From a virus: DNA of 44,752 bases. Where the stretch lies: positions 1-44,752 of the IMG/VR virus record IMGVR_UViG_3300050821_009885. One strand, written 5' to 3'. The notes beneath the pieces were generated by a model. That model was not told the origin of the DNA. It made no database searches and saw only the letters and a list, made by a program, of their open reading frames with translations. A program made the position numbers and the translations under genes. Below, in pieces: positions 37,565-44,752 of this stretch (position 1 is its first letter; each line of letters opens with the position of its first letter).

Positions 37565-38550
37565 GTAGCTCTGGCGCTCCGTGGCCGTTCGTTGACGAGA
37601 GCGATGCCATCTCTCCGACGTGGCTCAATGGGCCTGTGGGCAAGGCAATCCGCTTCTCGATGTCGGTACAGTACGATACGCTGGCATCGGCCGCCGAAGC
37701 GGCCATCTACGCGGGACTCCCTGGCATAGCTCCTGCCGATGCGCTGCCGTGGGCCTGTGCGGATAGGCAGATCGACCCCGGGCCCAACGAGTCACAACAA
37801 CACCTCGAGGGGCGCCTAGGACAGTGGCTCACCCGGAGCCAGTTCTACGGCACACCGACGGGAGTTCTGCTCGCGTTGCTGGGCTACACGGACCCAAACT
37901 ATCCTGTCATCCGAACGGTCAGTTCCTCGTCCGCTGCTGCCTCTACCGTCAGCACCAGCATCTGGAACACGTACTCGAGCGGTACAGACCCGTTCTCTAC
38001 GGGCCTGTTTCTGCCCACGCCCCCGGTACGTACGCTCGTTTCGCCGGCTAACTGGAATTGGGACGGTAACGGAGACCCGTGGATCGGCGTACCGGGATGG
38101 TGGCGCGCGTGGGTCATCATCCAATCTCTCGGGGGCGTGCCGTGGTCCAGCTACACGGCGACCTTTGCCGGTGGCATCCACTTTGGCGACGGGACGGCCA
38201 TTGGCTGGGCAGGATCGCAGAACGATCGCCAGTCGCTACAGAACCTTACCCACAAGTGGCGGGCCGCGCACAACACGGTGCCCAGCATCATCGTGTCTTA
38301 CGCTTCCACGCTCTTTGGTCTGTCGTCGTCCTACGGCTCGTCCACCCTGCCCGATGGCCACTACGGGCACTGGAGCAAGATTTCCACGCTGACCGCTCAC
38401 GTGGGCTACACCTACAGCACCGGGAGCGCGGGCGGTTATCCGAGTGTCTACCTGCCCGCGACATCGACCGTGACCACGACCAGCACCTACAGCGCCTATG
38501 TAGCGGCGCGCACCATTGGTCCTGCTAGCTACATCGACGGAGTCCCATGA
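37561..38550 (+). CDS. Baseplate/tail protein I-like (329 aa)
   Basis: Follows J with an ATGA overlap, where gpI or gp48-like wedge proteins sit. The first 120 residues include ALPWACADRQIDPGPNESQQHLEGRLGQWL with acidic and aromatic residues. The middle has many Trp/Gly (WNWDGNGDPWIGVPGWWRAWVIIQSLGG). The end is Ser/Thr/Tyr-rich. Probably the last wedge part and fibre attachment point. Family uncertain. Confidence 0.6.
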   Translation: MSSSGAPWPFVDESDAISPTWLNGPVGKAIRFSMSVQYDTLASAAEAAIYAGLPGIAPADALPWACADRQIDPGPNESQQHLEGRLGQWLTRSQFYGTPTGVLLALLGYTDPNYPVIRTVSSSSAAASTVSTSIWNTYSSGTDPFSTGLFLPTPPVRTLVSPANWNWDGNGDPWIGVPGWWRAWVIIQSLGGVPWSSYTATFAGGIHFGDGTAIGWAGSQNDRQSLQNLTHKWRAAHNTVPSIIVSYASTLFGLSSSYGSSTLPDGHYGHWSKISTLTAHVGYTYSTGSAGGYPSVYLPATSTVTTTSTYSAYVAARTIGPASYIDGVP

Positions 38551-39407
38551 GCTCGATCTACAATCCCAATGGTGCCGCTCCGACGTACTCGGTGGCTGGA
38601 CAACAGCTATTCCCGATCGCCTCGAGCACCAACGCCACGCCCATCAAGGTCACGCTGCAAACGCCGACCACGTTTGGCGACCAGGACACTGTCGAGATTC
38701 AGGGACACCAGACCAACACCGCAGCCAACGGCGTATGGACCGTCTCGAAGATCGACTCGTCCAACTTCTTTCTCAACGGGTCGATCGGCAACGGCGTGGG
38801 CGGCGCAACAGGAACCGCGCAGGACTTCTCGATCTACCCCGTACTGTCGGTTCCTGGAGACGGAGACCTCGTCAACGCGGCGAACGTCAACACGCCCATC
38901 GAGGGCAGCGCGAACGCCATCCCGTTTCTGTATCGCCTGACGGGCGCGTACCGGATGATCAACAGCTACTCGGTGCAGTTCGGCAATCAGGCCGTGAGCG
39001 TAAACCCGAGCTACGGAGCCATCACGACCGCATCCACCACGTTCGTCAATGCCACGGGCCAGACGGCGCTCCTCTTCGGCGCCGGCTTCAAACCGTGCCT
39101 CCAGGTTAACGATCTCCTCCAGTACACGGGCTACTGGCAGTGGGAATCGGGCGCGTCTCACCAGTCGTACACCACGTTGGGATTTCAGAAAAACGGCGGG
39201 TCCTACTCTCAGGTGACCAACTGCGCGAGCGCGTTCGGCAACGCGAACTCCGTTTCGACGGCCACCATCGACGGATCGTTTCAGCCCGGATCCGCGAACA
39301 GTTTCGACTTCTCGATCATGATCCTCAATATCCCAGGGACCAGCGACACCTTCACATTCTTCGGCGGTGCGTCGCTGCGAGTGAATCACTACCGCCTGAA
39401 TGGCTAG
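38547..39407 (+). CDS. Tail fibre or receptor-binding protein (286 aa)
   Basis: Last gene of the rightward structural run. Beta-rich and low in charge throughout (SSTNATPIKVTLQTPTTFGDQDTVEIQGHQTNTAANGVWTVSKIDSSNFFLNGS), with a C-terminal jelly-roll-like part (SFDFSIMILNIPGTSDTFTFFGG). DTVEIQGH.TN.AANG-type sequences are common in phage fibre proteins. Its stop shares the palindrome CTAG with the stop of the convergent lipoprotein gene. Confidence 0.62.
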   Translation: MSSIYNPNGAAPTYSVAGQQLFPIASSTNATPIKVTLQTPTTFGDQDTVEIQGHQTNTAANGVWTVSKIDSSNFFLNGSIGNGVGGATGTAQDFSIYPVLSVPGDGDLVNAANVNTPIEGSANAIPFLYRLTGAYRMINSYSVQFGNQAVSVNPSYGAITTASTTFVNATGQTALLFGAGFKPCLQVNDLLQYTGYWQWESGASHQSYTTLGFQKNGGSYSQVTNCASAFGNANSVSTATIDGSFQPGSANSFDFSIMILNIPGTSDTFTFFGGASLRVNHYRLNG

Positions 39408-39586
39408 TCAATCCCCGCGTCCTGCAACTCGGCCACCAGCCTGTCCGCTGCGTTGACAGCATCCTGTACAGCTGCAGCCGCCTGCTTCTGAGCTGGCGTA
39501 GGCGAAGGCTCTACCTCTCCCGCGCAGCTACAGAGAACCGCCGTAAGCGTAATGACCGATGTGACGAGCCGGATCGATAATGACAT
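39404..39586 (-). CDS. Putative small lipoprotein (60 aa)
   Basis: Read from MSLSIRLVTS at 39586, eight bases after GGAGG. The signal (SLSIRLVTSVITLTAVLCSC) ends in a lipobox-like CSC, so the mature protein would start at Cys. The remainder is an Ala/Gln/Asp helix (AQKQAAAAVQDAVNAADRLVAELQDAG). Last gene of the leftward operon, overlapping the glycosyltransferase by 59 bases. Membrane-anchored role, perhaps exclusion or envelope modification; unknown. Confidence 0.6.
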   Translation of the reverse strand: MSLSIRLVTSVITLTAVLCSCAGEVEPSPTPAQKQAAAAVQDAVNAADRLVAELQDAGID

Positions 39587-40256
39587 GGACGTCTCCTCCA
39601 ATTTCGCGCCAGCGACGACAGAACGAGTAATCCTCGCTCAGTAGGTCGCCATCCTTCATGTAGAGCTGAAACAGAGCAACCGTAGGAAAGCCGCGGCCCT
39701 CGATGCGGTCAATGAAACCGAGTTCGTTGCGGTAGTGCTCGCACATCTTCTCGAGCACGTGCCGGCGGATGAGCGTGAAGCCGAGGCCCACCTCGCTCAC
39801 CTTGGCGATGCCGTTATCGTGCTTCTGGTCGAGGATACGCAGGGGCCAGTCCAGGCCATAGCCCTCGAGCTCCGAACCAGTTTGTCGGCCGTGGACGGCC
39901 TGCTCTTGCTCGTCGCGCACGTTGTCCGCGATGACATCCCAGTGGATCATCTTGCGCGGGTAAGGGAGCGCGACGACATCCTTTTCGCAGGAGATCATGG
40001 CGTGGATCACGTTCATGTCCCGCGGCACGACATCGCTGTCCCACATCAGAAGGTCCGTTGCGTCGGTCTCAAGAAACATGCGCACGATGCGGCTGCGCGC
40101 GCGCACCAGGTCCAGGTTCAGCGTGAGATGCCCGCCGATGAGCTGCACATCCGGATGCCGCATGAAACCGCAGAGCGCGTTGTGGTAGCCCCAAGAAACG
40201 GTTGCAGAAGACGGCGCTCCATAAACCGGGGTCGCGATGCAAATCTTTCGCGTCAC
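39528..40256 (-). CDS. Glycosyltransferase, GT-A type (242 aa)
   Basis: Begins MTRKICIATPVYGAPS, the usual first strand, and has LLMWDSDVVPRD with a DSD metal-binding motif at 73-75. The GT-A fold uses this to hold Mn2+ and nucleotide-sugar. Later EVGLGFTLIRRHVLEKM and EDYSFCRRWREIGG (an ED pair for acceptor activation) complete the pattern. It transfers a sugar from an NDP donor to an unknown acceptor. Coupled upstream to a 62-residue gene by ATGA. Confidence 0.78.
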   Translation of the reverse strand: MTRKICIATPVYGAPSSATVSWGYHNALCGFMRHPDVQLIGGHLTLNLDLVRARSRIVRMFLETDATDLLMWDSDVVPRDMNVIHAMISCEKDVVALPYPRKMIHWDVIADNVRDEQEQAVHGRQTGSELEGYGLDWPLRILDQKHDNGIAKVSEVGLGFTLIRRHVLEKMCEHYRNELGFIDRIEGRGFPTVALFQLYMKDGDLLSEDYSFCRRWREIGGDVHVIIDPARHIGHYAYGGSL

Positions 40257-40441
40257 TTGCTCCTCACATTCGCGATGAAGTGCTCGTGAACTCCGGGACC
40301 AGGCTGCGGGCGTACGCCGTGCTTAGCCAGTTCGAGGATGAGCTCGTTACGCATCTTGACGGACTCTCCGTCCGTCTTGCCCGCCAGCTCCGCGAGCTTG
40401 GCCTGAAGTGCTTCAATCAGTGCTTCAATCAAGGACGGCAT
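40253..40441 (-). CDS. Hypothetical protein (62 aa)
   Basis: Short product MPSLIEALIEALQAKLAELAGKTDGESVK..., one amphipathic helix and a Pro/Gly-rich end. It overlaps the GroES-like gene by 17 bases and the glycosyltransferase by ATGA. Possibly an accessory peptide; not recognised. Confidence 0.45.
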   Translation of the reverse strand: MPSLIEALIEALQAKLAELAGKTDGESVKMRNELILELAKHGVRPQPGPGVHEHFIANVRSK

Positions 40442-40763
40442 TCACGTGCTCCTGTGCGATGAAAATGCATGGCTCCCCATCTTCCCAGACTTGGTCTTCG
40501 CAAGCCTTCTCGTTGATGTGCATCGCGTAGTTGATGGTGTCTCCAGGCTCGAAGCCGTGCGGCACCTCGTGCCCGTGGGGACCGATAGCCGGCGGCCCCA
40601 TCCCCAGCACCTTGCCGAAGTGGCTGGCCTTCGCTCGGATGCCTTGCGAGTGGTCATCCTTGTGTTGGTAGTCGGCACGGTTCGGCATGATGATGCCACC
40701 CTTGGATTCCGTCTCGATGATGGGGCGCACGGCTACACGGCCACGCAGGAGGTGGATCTTCAC
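40425..40763 (-). CDS. GroES-like co-chaperonin (Cpn10 fold)
   Basis: 112 residues. LLRGRVAVRPIIETESKGGIIMP is the first strand and loop of the Cpn10 family. GKVLGMGPPA...EVPHGFEPGDTINYAMHI matches the G.V...G.G......G...p..vk.GD.V.y strands, and EPCIFIAQEHVNAVLD the end. The segment NRADYQHKDDHSQGIRAKASH corresponds to the mobile loop that docks on GroEL, longer and more polar than in bacterial GroES. Phages such as T4 (gp31) encode their own co-chaperonin so that GroEL can fold the capsid protein. Lies within the glycan operon, not the head module. Confidence 0.8.
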   Translation of the reverse strand: MKIHLLRGRVAVRPIIETESKGGIIMPNRADYQHKDDHSQGIRAKASHFGKVLGMGPPAIGPHGHEVPHGFEPGDTINYAMHINEKACEDQVWEDGEPCIFIAQEHVNAVLD

Positions 40764-41542
40764 TGGCTTCCCCTGTCTTCGAGCGCGCGGATCATGTCAT
40801 CCGCATGAAACCCAAGCACATGACGACGGCACGCACGCGCCGTGAGCTCGTAGAATCTGCCTAGGTGCGGAATCATGGTGCTACTCCAGTCGGCAGGACC
40901 ATCGCCTCGCACGGTCGACAGCGCGGGCCTGCGGTGCGTGTGGTCATCATTCCCGTACGTGCTGGACAGCCCTGTATCGTGGTCGATGATGGTCACCACC
41001 GGGTGGTAAACGCGCCGGTGTGTCGACAGGCAGAACATGTCGATCAGCGTATCCTCGCTCACCTGCGTGTACGCGTTGGGCCTCAGACACGTCGCGCGCC
41101 ACTCGAGGAACTCTTTCAGTACGGCGTGAGGCAGCACGTACCCAACCCCGATGAGGCCATCGCTCGTGGTGTACCAGTGGTGTCCCGCATCACGCAGCAT
41201 GGCGCACGCATTGTGCACGGACTCGAGGCCGATGACTTGGTCCGGCACCACCTCGAGCATGCGCTTCAGGTGCGACCAGAAGTCACCATCCACGATGACG
41301 TCGTCCTGAAGTTGCAGCAAATGCGCGGCCCCGGTCTCGTAGCCCCAGCGCCATAGACGCTCGCTCCAGGACCAATTAGGCTCTCGGTCGGTAAATGGCC
41401 TGAATGCGTGGATGTTTTTCTGTTCGTAATATACACCAGATTCGCCCCACCCAAAACCTAGCGCGTGGGCCAGTCGATTCACCGACTTCACTCGCTCCGG
41501 TACCCAAGGCGTGTGCGGGATTCCAAGTGCTATCGTCATCAC
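40760..41542 (-). CDS. Glycosyltransferase-like protein, paralogue 1 (260 aa)
   Basis: Starts MMTIALGIPHTPWVPERV and has LLQLQDDVIVDG with a DD(V) metal motif at 80-81. Later HHWYTTSDGLIGVGYVLPHAVLKEFLEW and SEDTLIDMFCL (acidic pair) fit a GT-A enzyme. It shares the HTPW[VI]PxRV start, the HxWYxT[NS] segment and the general layout with the next gene upstream, so the two are paralogues. Acceptor unknown. ATGA overlaps on both sides. Confidence 0.68.
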   Translation of the reverse strand: MMTIALGIPHTPWVPERVKSVNRLAHALGFGWGESGVYYEQKNIHAFRPFTDREPNWSWSERLWRWGYETGAAHLLQLQDDVIVDGDFWSHLKRMLEVVPDQVIGLESVHNACAMLRDAGHHWYTTSDGLIGVGYVLPHAVLKEFLEWRATCLRPNAYTQVSEDTLIDMFCLSTHRRVYHPVVTIIDHDTGLSSTYGNDDHTHRRPALSTVRGDGPADWSSTMIPHLGRFYELTARACRRHVLGFHADDMIRALEDRGSQ

Positions 41543-42309
41543 ACCACCGCCATCATCGGGGCCTCGTCAGCTCCAAACCAGTACGCCGGTTCGACCATTG
41601 CCTCTCCTACACTCCTCGGCAGCTCGCTGTACGTATCCGGATTCCGGTGCCACACGCGACGCCACGAGATGCTCTCCGCGGCGTAGCGAGGGAAGGGCGC
41701 CGCATCATGGCTGCGACCGAGCGTGATGCGGTGCTCGATGGGCGCAGGGATGGGGTGCAGGCTGTAGAGACCATGACGCGTGACGAATTCATTGAGGCTA
41801 GAATCGTCGTGCATAAAGTCCCTATACCCGTACTCGTCTTTGCCCGTGGGCAGCTTCTGGTACCAGTCCTCGTACCAGGCGACGGCTTTGCGCAATAGGT
41901 CCCGCGGCATCACGATACCCGGACCCACGAGCCACGAGTTGGTCTTGTACCAACGGTGGCCATCGTCGAAGAGCTGCGGCGCAGCCGGGTGATTGCTCAT
42001 CAAACCGATCGGATGGTACGGAGCCGAGTGCACCATGCTCTCGAGCACCGTGAAGAACTGCGGCACGACGGCTAAGTCATCGGACAGTAGCACGCAGTGC
42101 GTAACGTCCTGCTCGAGATGCCAGCGCCAAGCCTTCAGAGCCCATAAATGCTTGATGTCCTTCCACGGCTGCCCGCGATAGTCGGTGCTGTGCTCAAAGT
42201 ACGGGATGCCTTTGCTCAGAGGCGTGAGCGACATCAACATCTCGCGCAGGTTGTCGACGCGCGCTGGAATCCAAGGCGTGTGCGCCACGCTCAAAGAAAA
42301 CCGAATCAC
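41539..42309 (-). CDS. Glycosyltransferase-like protein, paralogue 2 (256 aa)
   Basis: Starts MIRFSLSVAHTPWIPARVDNLREML. LLSDDLAVVPQF (DD at 77-78) is the metal-binding site, and HRWYKTNSWLVGPGIVMPRDLLRKAV plus MHDDSSLNEFV mirror its neighbour. Same fold and probably same donor class as paralogue 1, with different acceptor residues. Two adjacent paralogues suggest sequential sugar addition. Coupled by ATGA overlaps. Confidence 0.68.
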   Translation of the reverse strand: MIRFSLSVAHTPWIPARVDNLREMLMSLTPLSKGIPYFEHSTDYRGQPWKDIKHLWALKAWRWHLEQDVTHCVLLSDDLAVVPQFFTVLESMVHSAPYHPIGLMSNHPAAPQLFDDGHRWYKTNSWLVGPGIVMPRDLLRKAVAWYEDWYQKLPTGKDEYGYRDFMHDDSSLNEFVTRHGLYSLHPIPAPIEHRITLGRSHDAAPFPRYAAESISWRRVWHRNPDTYSELPRSVGEAMVEPAYWFGADEAPMMAVV

Positions 42310-42896
42310 TTAGCCCTCACCAGCGCCCGCACGTTGTCCACGTAGCATCGCATCCGGGTGAGCGGCTGCCACGACTCCCTCAGCGCAGCCGTCAACACCT
42401 CGTCCACGTCGAAGTGAAACGCGGCGAACCTATCGAGCCAGTAGTGCATCGGCTGTTCATTGACGTGGTCATGTCCGCCCTGTCCTGGCCTTGCGGCAGT
42501 TAGGACGATCGCCTCCGTAGCCCATTGGCAAAGGTTCTGCACAAGCCGATCGGCCATGTACTCGGGCACATGCTCGGCCACCTCGGTGCAGATGACGAGC
42601 TCCTTCTTGTGGATGACGTGCACCGGTCGCGTCAAGTCATCCTGCCAGATGTACCGGCGCACGCTGGGATCACTGGCCGCGATCGCGTGCTCGCTCCCAT
42701 CGAACCCCCACGCGTGCACCTCACGCTCCCGAAGTCGACGGACCATCATGCCAGGCCCGCAGCCCACATCGAGCGCAGAGCGTGGTCGCAGGACGTCCAC
42801 AATGCCATCGGCAGCGAGCCGGATGTCCTTCTCCTGCTCGGCGTTGTAGGACTCGTAGAAGATCGGATCGTAGATGGCGGATAGATCGCGGCTCAC
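42306..42896 (-). CDS. SAM-dependent class I methyltransferase (196 aa)
   Basis: GTG at 42896 overlaps the previous stop (GTGA), giving VSRDLSAIYDPIFYESYN. Motif I is ALDVGCGPG (41-49), which binds SAM, followed by GFDGSEHAI and VICTEVAEHVPEYM. This is the Methyltransf_23/UbiE-like arrangement often found with sugar-modifying genes. It methylates an unknown small molecule or sugar. A start at 42920 adds eight residues and is less likely. Confidence 0.82.
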   Translation of the reverse strand: MSRDLSAIYDPIFYESYNAEQEKDIRLAADGIVDVLRPRSALDVGCGPGMMVRRLREREVHAWGFDGSEHAIAASDPSVRRYIWQDDLTRPVHVIHKKELVICTEVAEHVPEYMADRLVQNLCQWATEAIVLTAARPGQGGHDHVNEQPMHYWLDRFAAFHFDVDEVLTAALRESWQPLTRMRCYVDNVRALVRAK

Positions 42897-43453
42897 AGGC
42901 GCACCGCCCAGCACGGCCAATATCCGTTCTCCTGCATCTGCTTATCCCCACCGCCCAACATCCCGCGCCACACCTCGACACGCTCGAAGCGCTCGGTAAC
43001 GGCATCTATTACTCCGAAGTCACGCCAAGCCTTGTAGTCGTGCCCGCTGATGATGCCGCCGGGCTTCACCTTGGGGAGCCACGCCGTGATGTCTCGGCTG
43101 ATGTTCGCGTAGTCGTGCGCGGCATCGAGGAACAGAAAGTCGATCGACTTGTCCTCGTAGCGCGAGGCGGCCACGAGCGAATCGCACTCGTGTACCTTGC
43201 CCACGTGCTCGATGACGCGATCGAGATTCTGTAGCGTGCGATGCTTGGTCATCTCGATGTCCACGAGGTCAAGACGGAAGGTATCGAGGCCCGCGTTGAT
43301 CGCTTCGACGATGAGATACGCCGCACTCTGGCCAGTGTACGCGCCCATTTCCACTGCGAGGTCTCCCGGCTTGAGTTGCGTGGCGATCCACGAGTAGAAG
43401 TCGGGAAAAGTAAAATAACCGTCGATTTCTTGCCAGAAATGCTGGAGCGTCAT
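42893..43453 (-). CDS. SAM-dependent methyltransferase, paralogue A (186 aa)
   Basis: ATG at 43453 overlaps the previous stop. VEMGAYTGQSAAYL (about 34-47) is motif I of the Methyltransf_24 group, FLFLDAAHDYANISRDITAWLPKVKPGGIISGHDY the later motifs II-III. These enzymes often O-methylate sugars or related groups. It is about the same length as and clearly related to the next gene upstream. Substrate unknown. Confidence 0.82.
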   Translation of the reverse strand: MTLQHFWQEIDGYFTFPDFYSWIATQLKPGDLAVEMGAYTGQSAAYLIVEAINAGLDTFRLDLVDIEMTKHRTLQNLDRVIEHVGKVHECDSLVAASRYEDKSIDFLFLDAAHDYANISRDITAWLPKVKPGGIISGHDYKAWRDFGVIDAVTERFERVEVWRGMLGGGDKQMQENGYWPCWAVRL

Positions 43454-44055
43454 TTTCTCACCCACCAAGTCGGCATGTAGTCCACCTTTTCATGCGTTGC
43501 GCTTCGGTTTGCGATGTCATTCTCCGCGTCGATCCGCCGCTGACCATGCACGCTGTCGTCAGGCCACAGCGATCCAGCCCACACATTGAGCCGCGGGAAC
43601 GCCTCGAGCGCGGCACGCATCACGCCGGGGAAATAGTGGCTGAAGTCGTGCCCAGCGAGGATGCCTCCGGGTTTCACTTTCGGCCACCAGTGCGCGATGT
43701 CCTCTCGCACATCGGCTAGCTCGTGCCCTGCATCGAGCATGACGAAGTCGAGCGATTCATCGGCGTACGCCTTGGATGCTTCCACGCTCGAGCATGGCGA
43801 GTGGATCATCCCGATCGCATGGGACACAGGCGACAGGTTCGCGCGCAACTGAGCTCGGTTGTCCGAGAGCTCGACGAGGTCGAGTCGCACGCGCTTCGGC
43901 CCGTTGGTCAGTAGCTCTGTAGCCAAGTGCGCGGCGCTCTGGCCGTACAGTGCGCCGACCTCCACGCCGTGAAACTCGTGGAAGTTGACCGCGACGTACT
44001 CGTAGAAGTGCGCGAACGTAAAGCATCCGTGGATGCCGGCGTAGAAGTGCTCCAT
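43450..44055 (-). CDS. SAM-dependent methyltransferase, paralogue B (201 aa)
   Basis: Read from MEHFYAGIHGCFTF at 44055; a longer frame to 44253 runs through the membrane-peptide gene. VEVGALYGQSAAHL (31-44) and FVMLDAGHELADVREDIAHWWPKVKPGGILAGHDF match paralogue A position by position, so the pair arose by duplication. The N-terminal FTFAHFYEYVAVN aligns with FTFPDFYSWIATQ in A. Likely methylates a second position or related sugar. Confidence 0.82.
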   Translation of the reverse strand: MEHFYAGIHGCFTFAHFYEYVAVNFHEFHGVEVGALYGQSAAHLATELLTNGPKRVRLDLVELSDNRAQLRANLSPVSHAIGMIHSPCSSVEASKAYADESLDFVMLDAGHELADVREDIAHWWPKVKPGGILAGHDFSHYFPGVMRAALEAFPRLNVWAGSLWPDDSVHGQRRIDAENDIANRSATHEKVDYMPTWWVRK

Positions 44056-44144
44056 CACGTCACCATCCAAGTGACCCAAGCCACCAGCGCCATCGACACG
44101 AAGAGGCCGATCGCCCACAGGAGCGTCTGTTGGGGGTGGCTCAT
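44055..44144 (-). CDS. Tiny membrane peptide (29 aa)
   Basis: ATG at 44144 overlaps the previous stop (ATGA) and the stop (44055-44057) overlaps the methyltransferase ATG (TGATG). The product is MSHPQQTLLWAIGLF followed by VSMALVAWVTWMVT: six polar residues and then one hydrophobic membrane span to the end. Exact coupling on both sides and a clean membrane profile argue it is real. It may anchor or regulate a neighbouring enzyme. Unknown. Confidence 0.6.
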   Translation of the reverse strand: MSHPQQTLLWAIGLFVSMALVAWVTWMVT

Positions 44145-44563
44145 CGAACCGAATCTCGGTGATAGTCGCAGTCCCGGGCCATGATGCCGCACGGGCACTC
44201 GTTCGGGTACTTGGCGAACTTGACGGACACCTCGAACGTAGGCGCGTAGCCAACTGCCCGCGCCGTGATCAGACCATCATCGGGCACGCTTACGACTTTC
44301 AGCTGCACCGATTCGCTTCCAAGGTTGTCCAGTTGCTCTTCCAGCAACCGAAGCGCCTCTGCGGTCGCCTCTTCCAGCGTCCGAGATCTTGCAGCCGCAA
44401 CCGACATCGGGAGCTCGATAGTCGTTTCCGGCGTGGTGGCCACGTACATGACGCCACGCTCAACGGAGCCGCCGTTGAAATAGCCGATCATTGGCCTTGT
44501 ACCGGCCGAATCGTCGAACGAGACAGTTCCGTCATCCACTAGATACACGGGGATACGAGTCAT
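44141..44563 (-). CDS. Hypothetical protein (140 aa)
   Basis: Read from MTRIPVYLVDDGTVSF at 44563. Beta-rich first half (GTRPMIGYFNGGSVERGVMYVATTPETTIELP), a helix (RSRTLEEATAEALRLLEEQLDNL), more strands, then CPCGIMARDCDYH at the end, which could bind a metal. Starts one base after the RHH stop, so the two are co-transcribed. No family recognised. Confidence 0.6.
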   Translation of the reverse strand: MTRIPVYLVDDGTVSFDDSAGTRPMIGYFNGGSVERGVMYVATTPETTIELPMSVAAARSRTLEEATAEALRLLEEQLDNLGSESVQLKVVSVPDDGLITARAVGYAPTFEVSVKFAKYPNECPCGIMARDCDYHRDSVR

Positions 44564-44564
44564 C

Positions 44565-44735
44565 TCACGCCTCCCTCTTGGTGCCTTCCGGCTTGTTGCG
44601 CAGGTACGTGTTGAGCACGCGCCGAACAACATCACTGCGGCTAATCCCCTCCAACTCCCCCTCTCTCCTCAATTCCTCACACATACCCCTACTCACCCAT
44701 ACGTTGAGCTGCACTCGGTCCTCTCGATGGCTCAT
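44565..44735 (-). CDS. Ribbon-helix-helix regulator, intact copy (56 aa)
   Basis: MSHREDRVQLNVWVSRGM opens with a basic arm and the DNA-contact strand RVQLNVWVS, then helix one (CEELRREGELEG), the turn ISRSD and helix two (VVRRVLNTYLRN), a complete RHH fold. Its first 27 codons lie in the 98-bp inverted repeat, and the start is 18 bases from the window's end. It heads the leftward glycan operon and could control it. The other copy of the repeat (8527-8624) carries only the first half of this gene. Confidence 0.75.
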   Translation of the reverse strand: MSHREDRVQLNVWVSRGMCEELRREGELEGISRSDVVRRVLNTYLRNKPEGTKREA

Positions 44736-44752
44736 GAGCTCGTAGATACCAT
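44655..44752 (-). repeat. 98-bp perfect inverted repeat, copy 2 at window end
   Basis: Reverse complement identical to 8527-8624. It ends exactly at the last base of the window, so whether identity continues upstream of the RHH start cannot be seen. On the other side it diverges at the same codon where the chimera at 8624/8625 begins. Confidence 0.95.

Overview
The window is most of the genome of a tailed bacteriophage with a contractile tail (myovirus morphology). It carries a large terminase, a Mu gp29-like portal, an S49 protease with a scaffold region, a Mu gpT-like major capsid protein, a tail sheath, a tail tube, frameshifting tail-assembly chaperones, a tape measure, a gp25-like wedge and baseplate J. 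The DNA is GC-rich, most genes overlap by ATGA or GTGA, and GGAGG-type ribosome sites are common. Together with a GH24 endolysin and possible lipoproteins, this suggests a high-GC bacterium, probably Gram-negative, as host. The host cannot be named from the sequence. I found no integrase, transposase, repressor, DNA polymerase or tRNA gene.

Layout. 1-1716 (+): end of a Gly-X repeat protein, a ribbon-helix-helix (RHH) protein and small early genes. 1550-6861 (-): a replication and recombination operon with a PD-(D/E)XK nuclease, a Sak4-like ATPase, an SSB-like protein, an HNH homing endonuclease, an SF2 helicase and a VRR-NUC nuclease. 6862-7041: divergent control region with inverted and direct repeats. 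7042-8264 (+): RHH regulator and a RepA-like ATPase. 8268-8450: iteron-type repeats followed by a strongly AT-rich stretch, a probable replication origin. 8527-8624: a 98-bp sequence repeated in inverted orientation at the extreme right end of the window. 8797-13052 (+): accessory genes, several joined by a conserved junction that gives the upstream proteins the C-terminus GGAK. 13049-14729 (-): lysis genes. 14962-18801 (-): lectin-like and pectate-lyase-like tail spike genes. 18827-39407 (+): packaging, head, tail and baseplate. 39404-44735 (-): an accessory operon with three glycosyltransferase-like proteins, three SAM methyltransferases, a GroES-like co-chaperonin, a lipoprotein, a tiny membrane peptide and an RHH protein.

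How the parts fit. The origin sits just after the RepA-like ATPase. Replication is probably started by that protein on host machinery and helped by the Sak4/SSB/exonuclease/helicase set. The virion combines a Mu-like head with a contractile tail but lacks Mu transposition genes. The right-hand operon looks built to alter glycans on the host or the virion, though its substrate is unknown. The most notable points are the 98-bp inverted repeat, which interrupts an RHH gene at one copy and leads an intact one at the other, the GGAK junction cassettes, the iteron origin, the A_AAA_AAA frameshift site, the nested scaffold start, and the glycan-modification/GroES operon.
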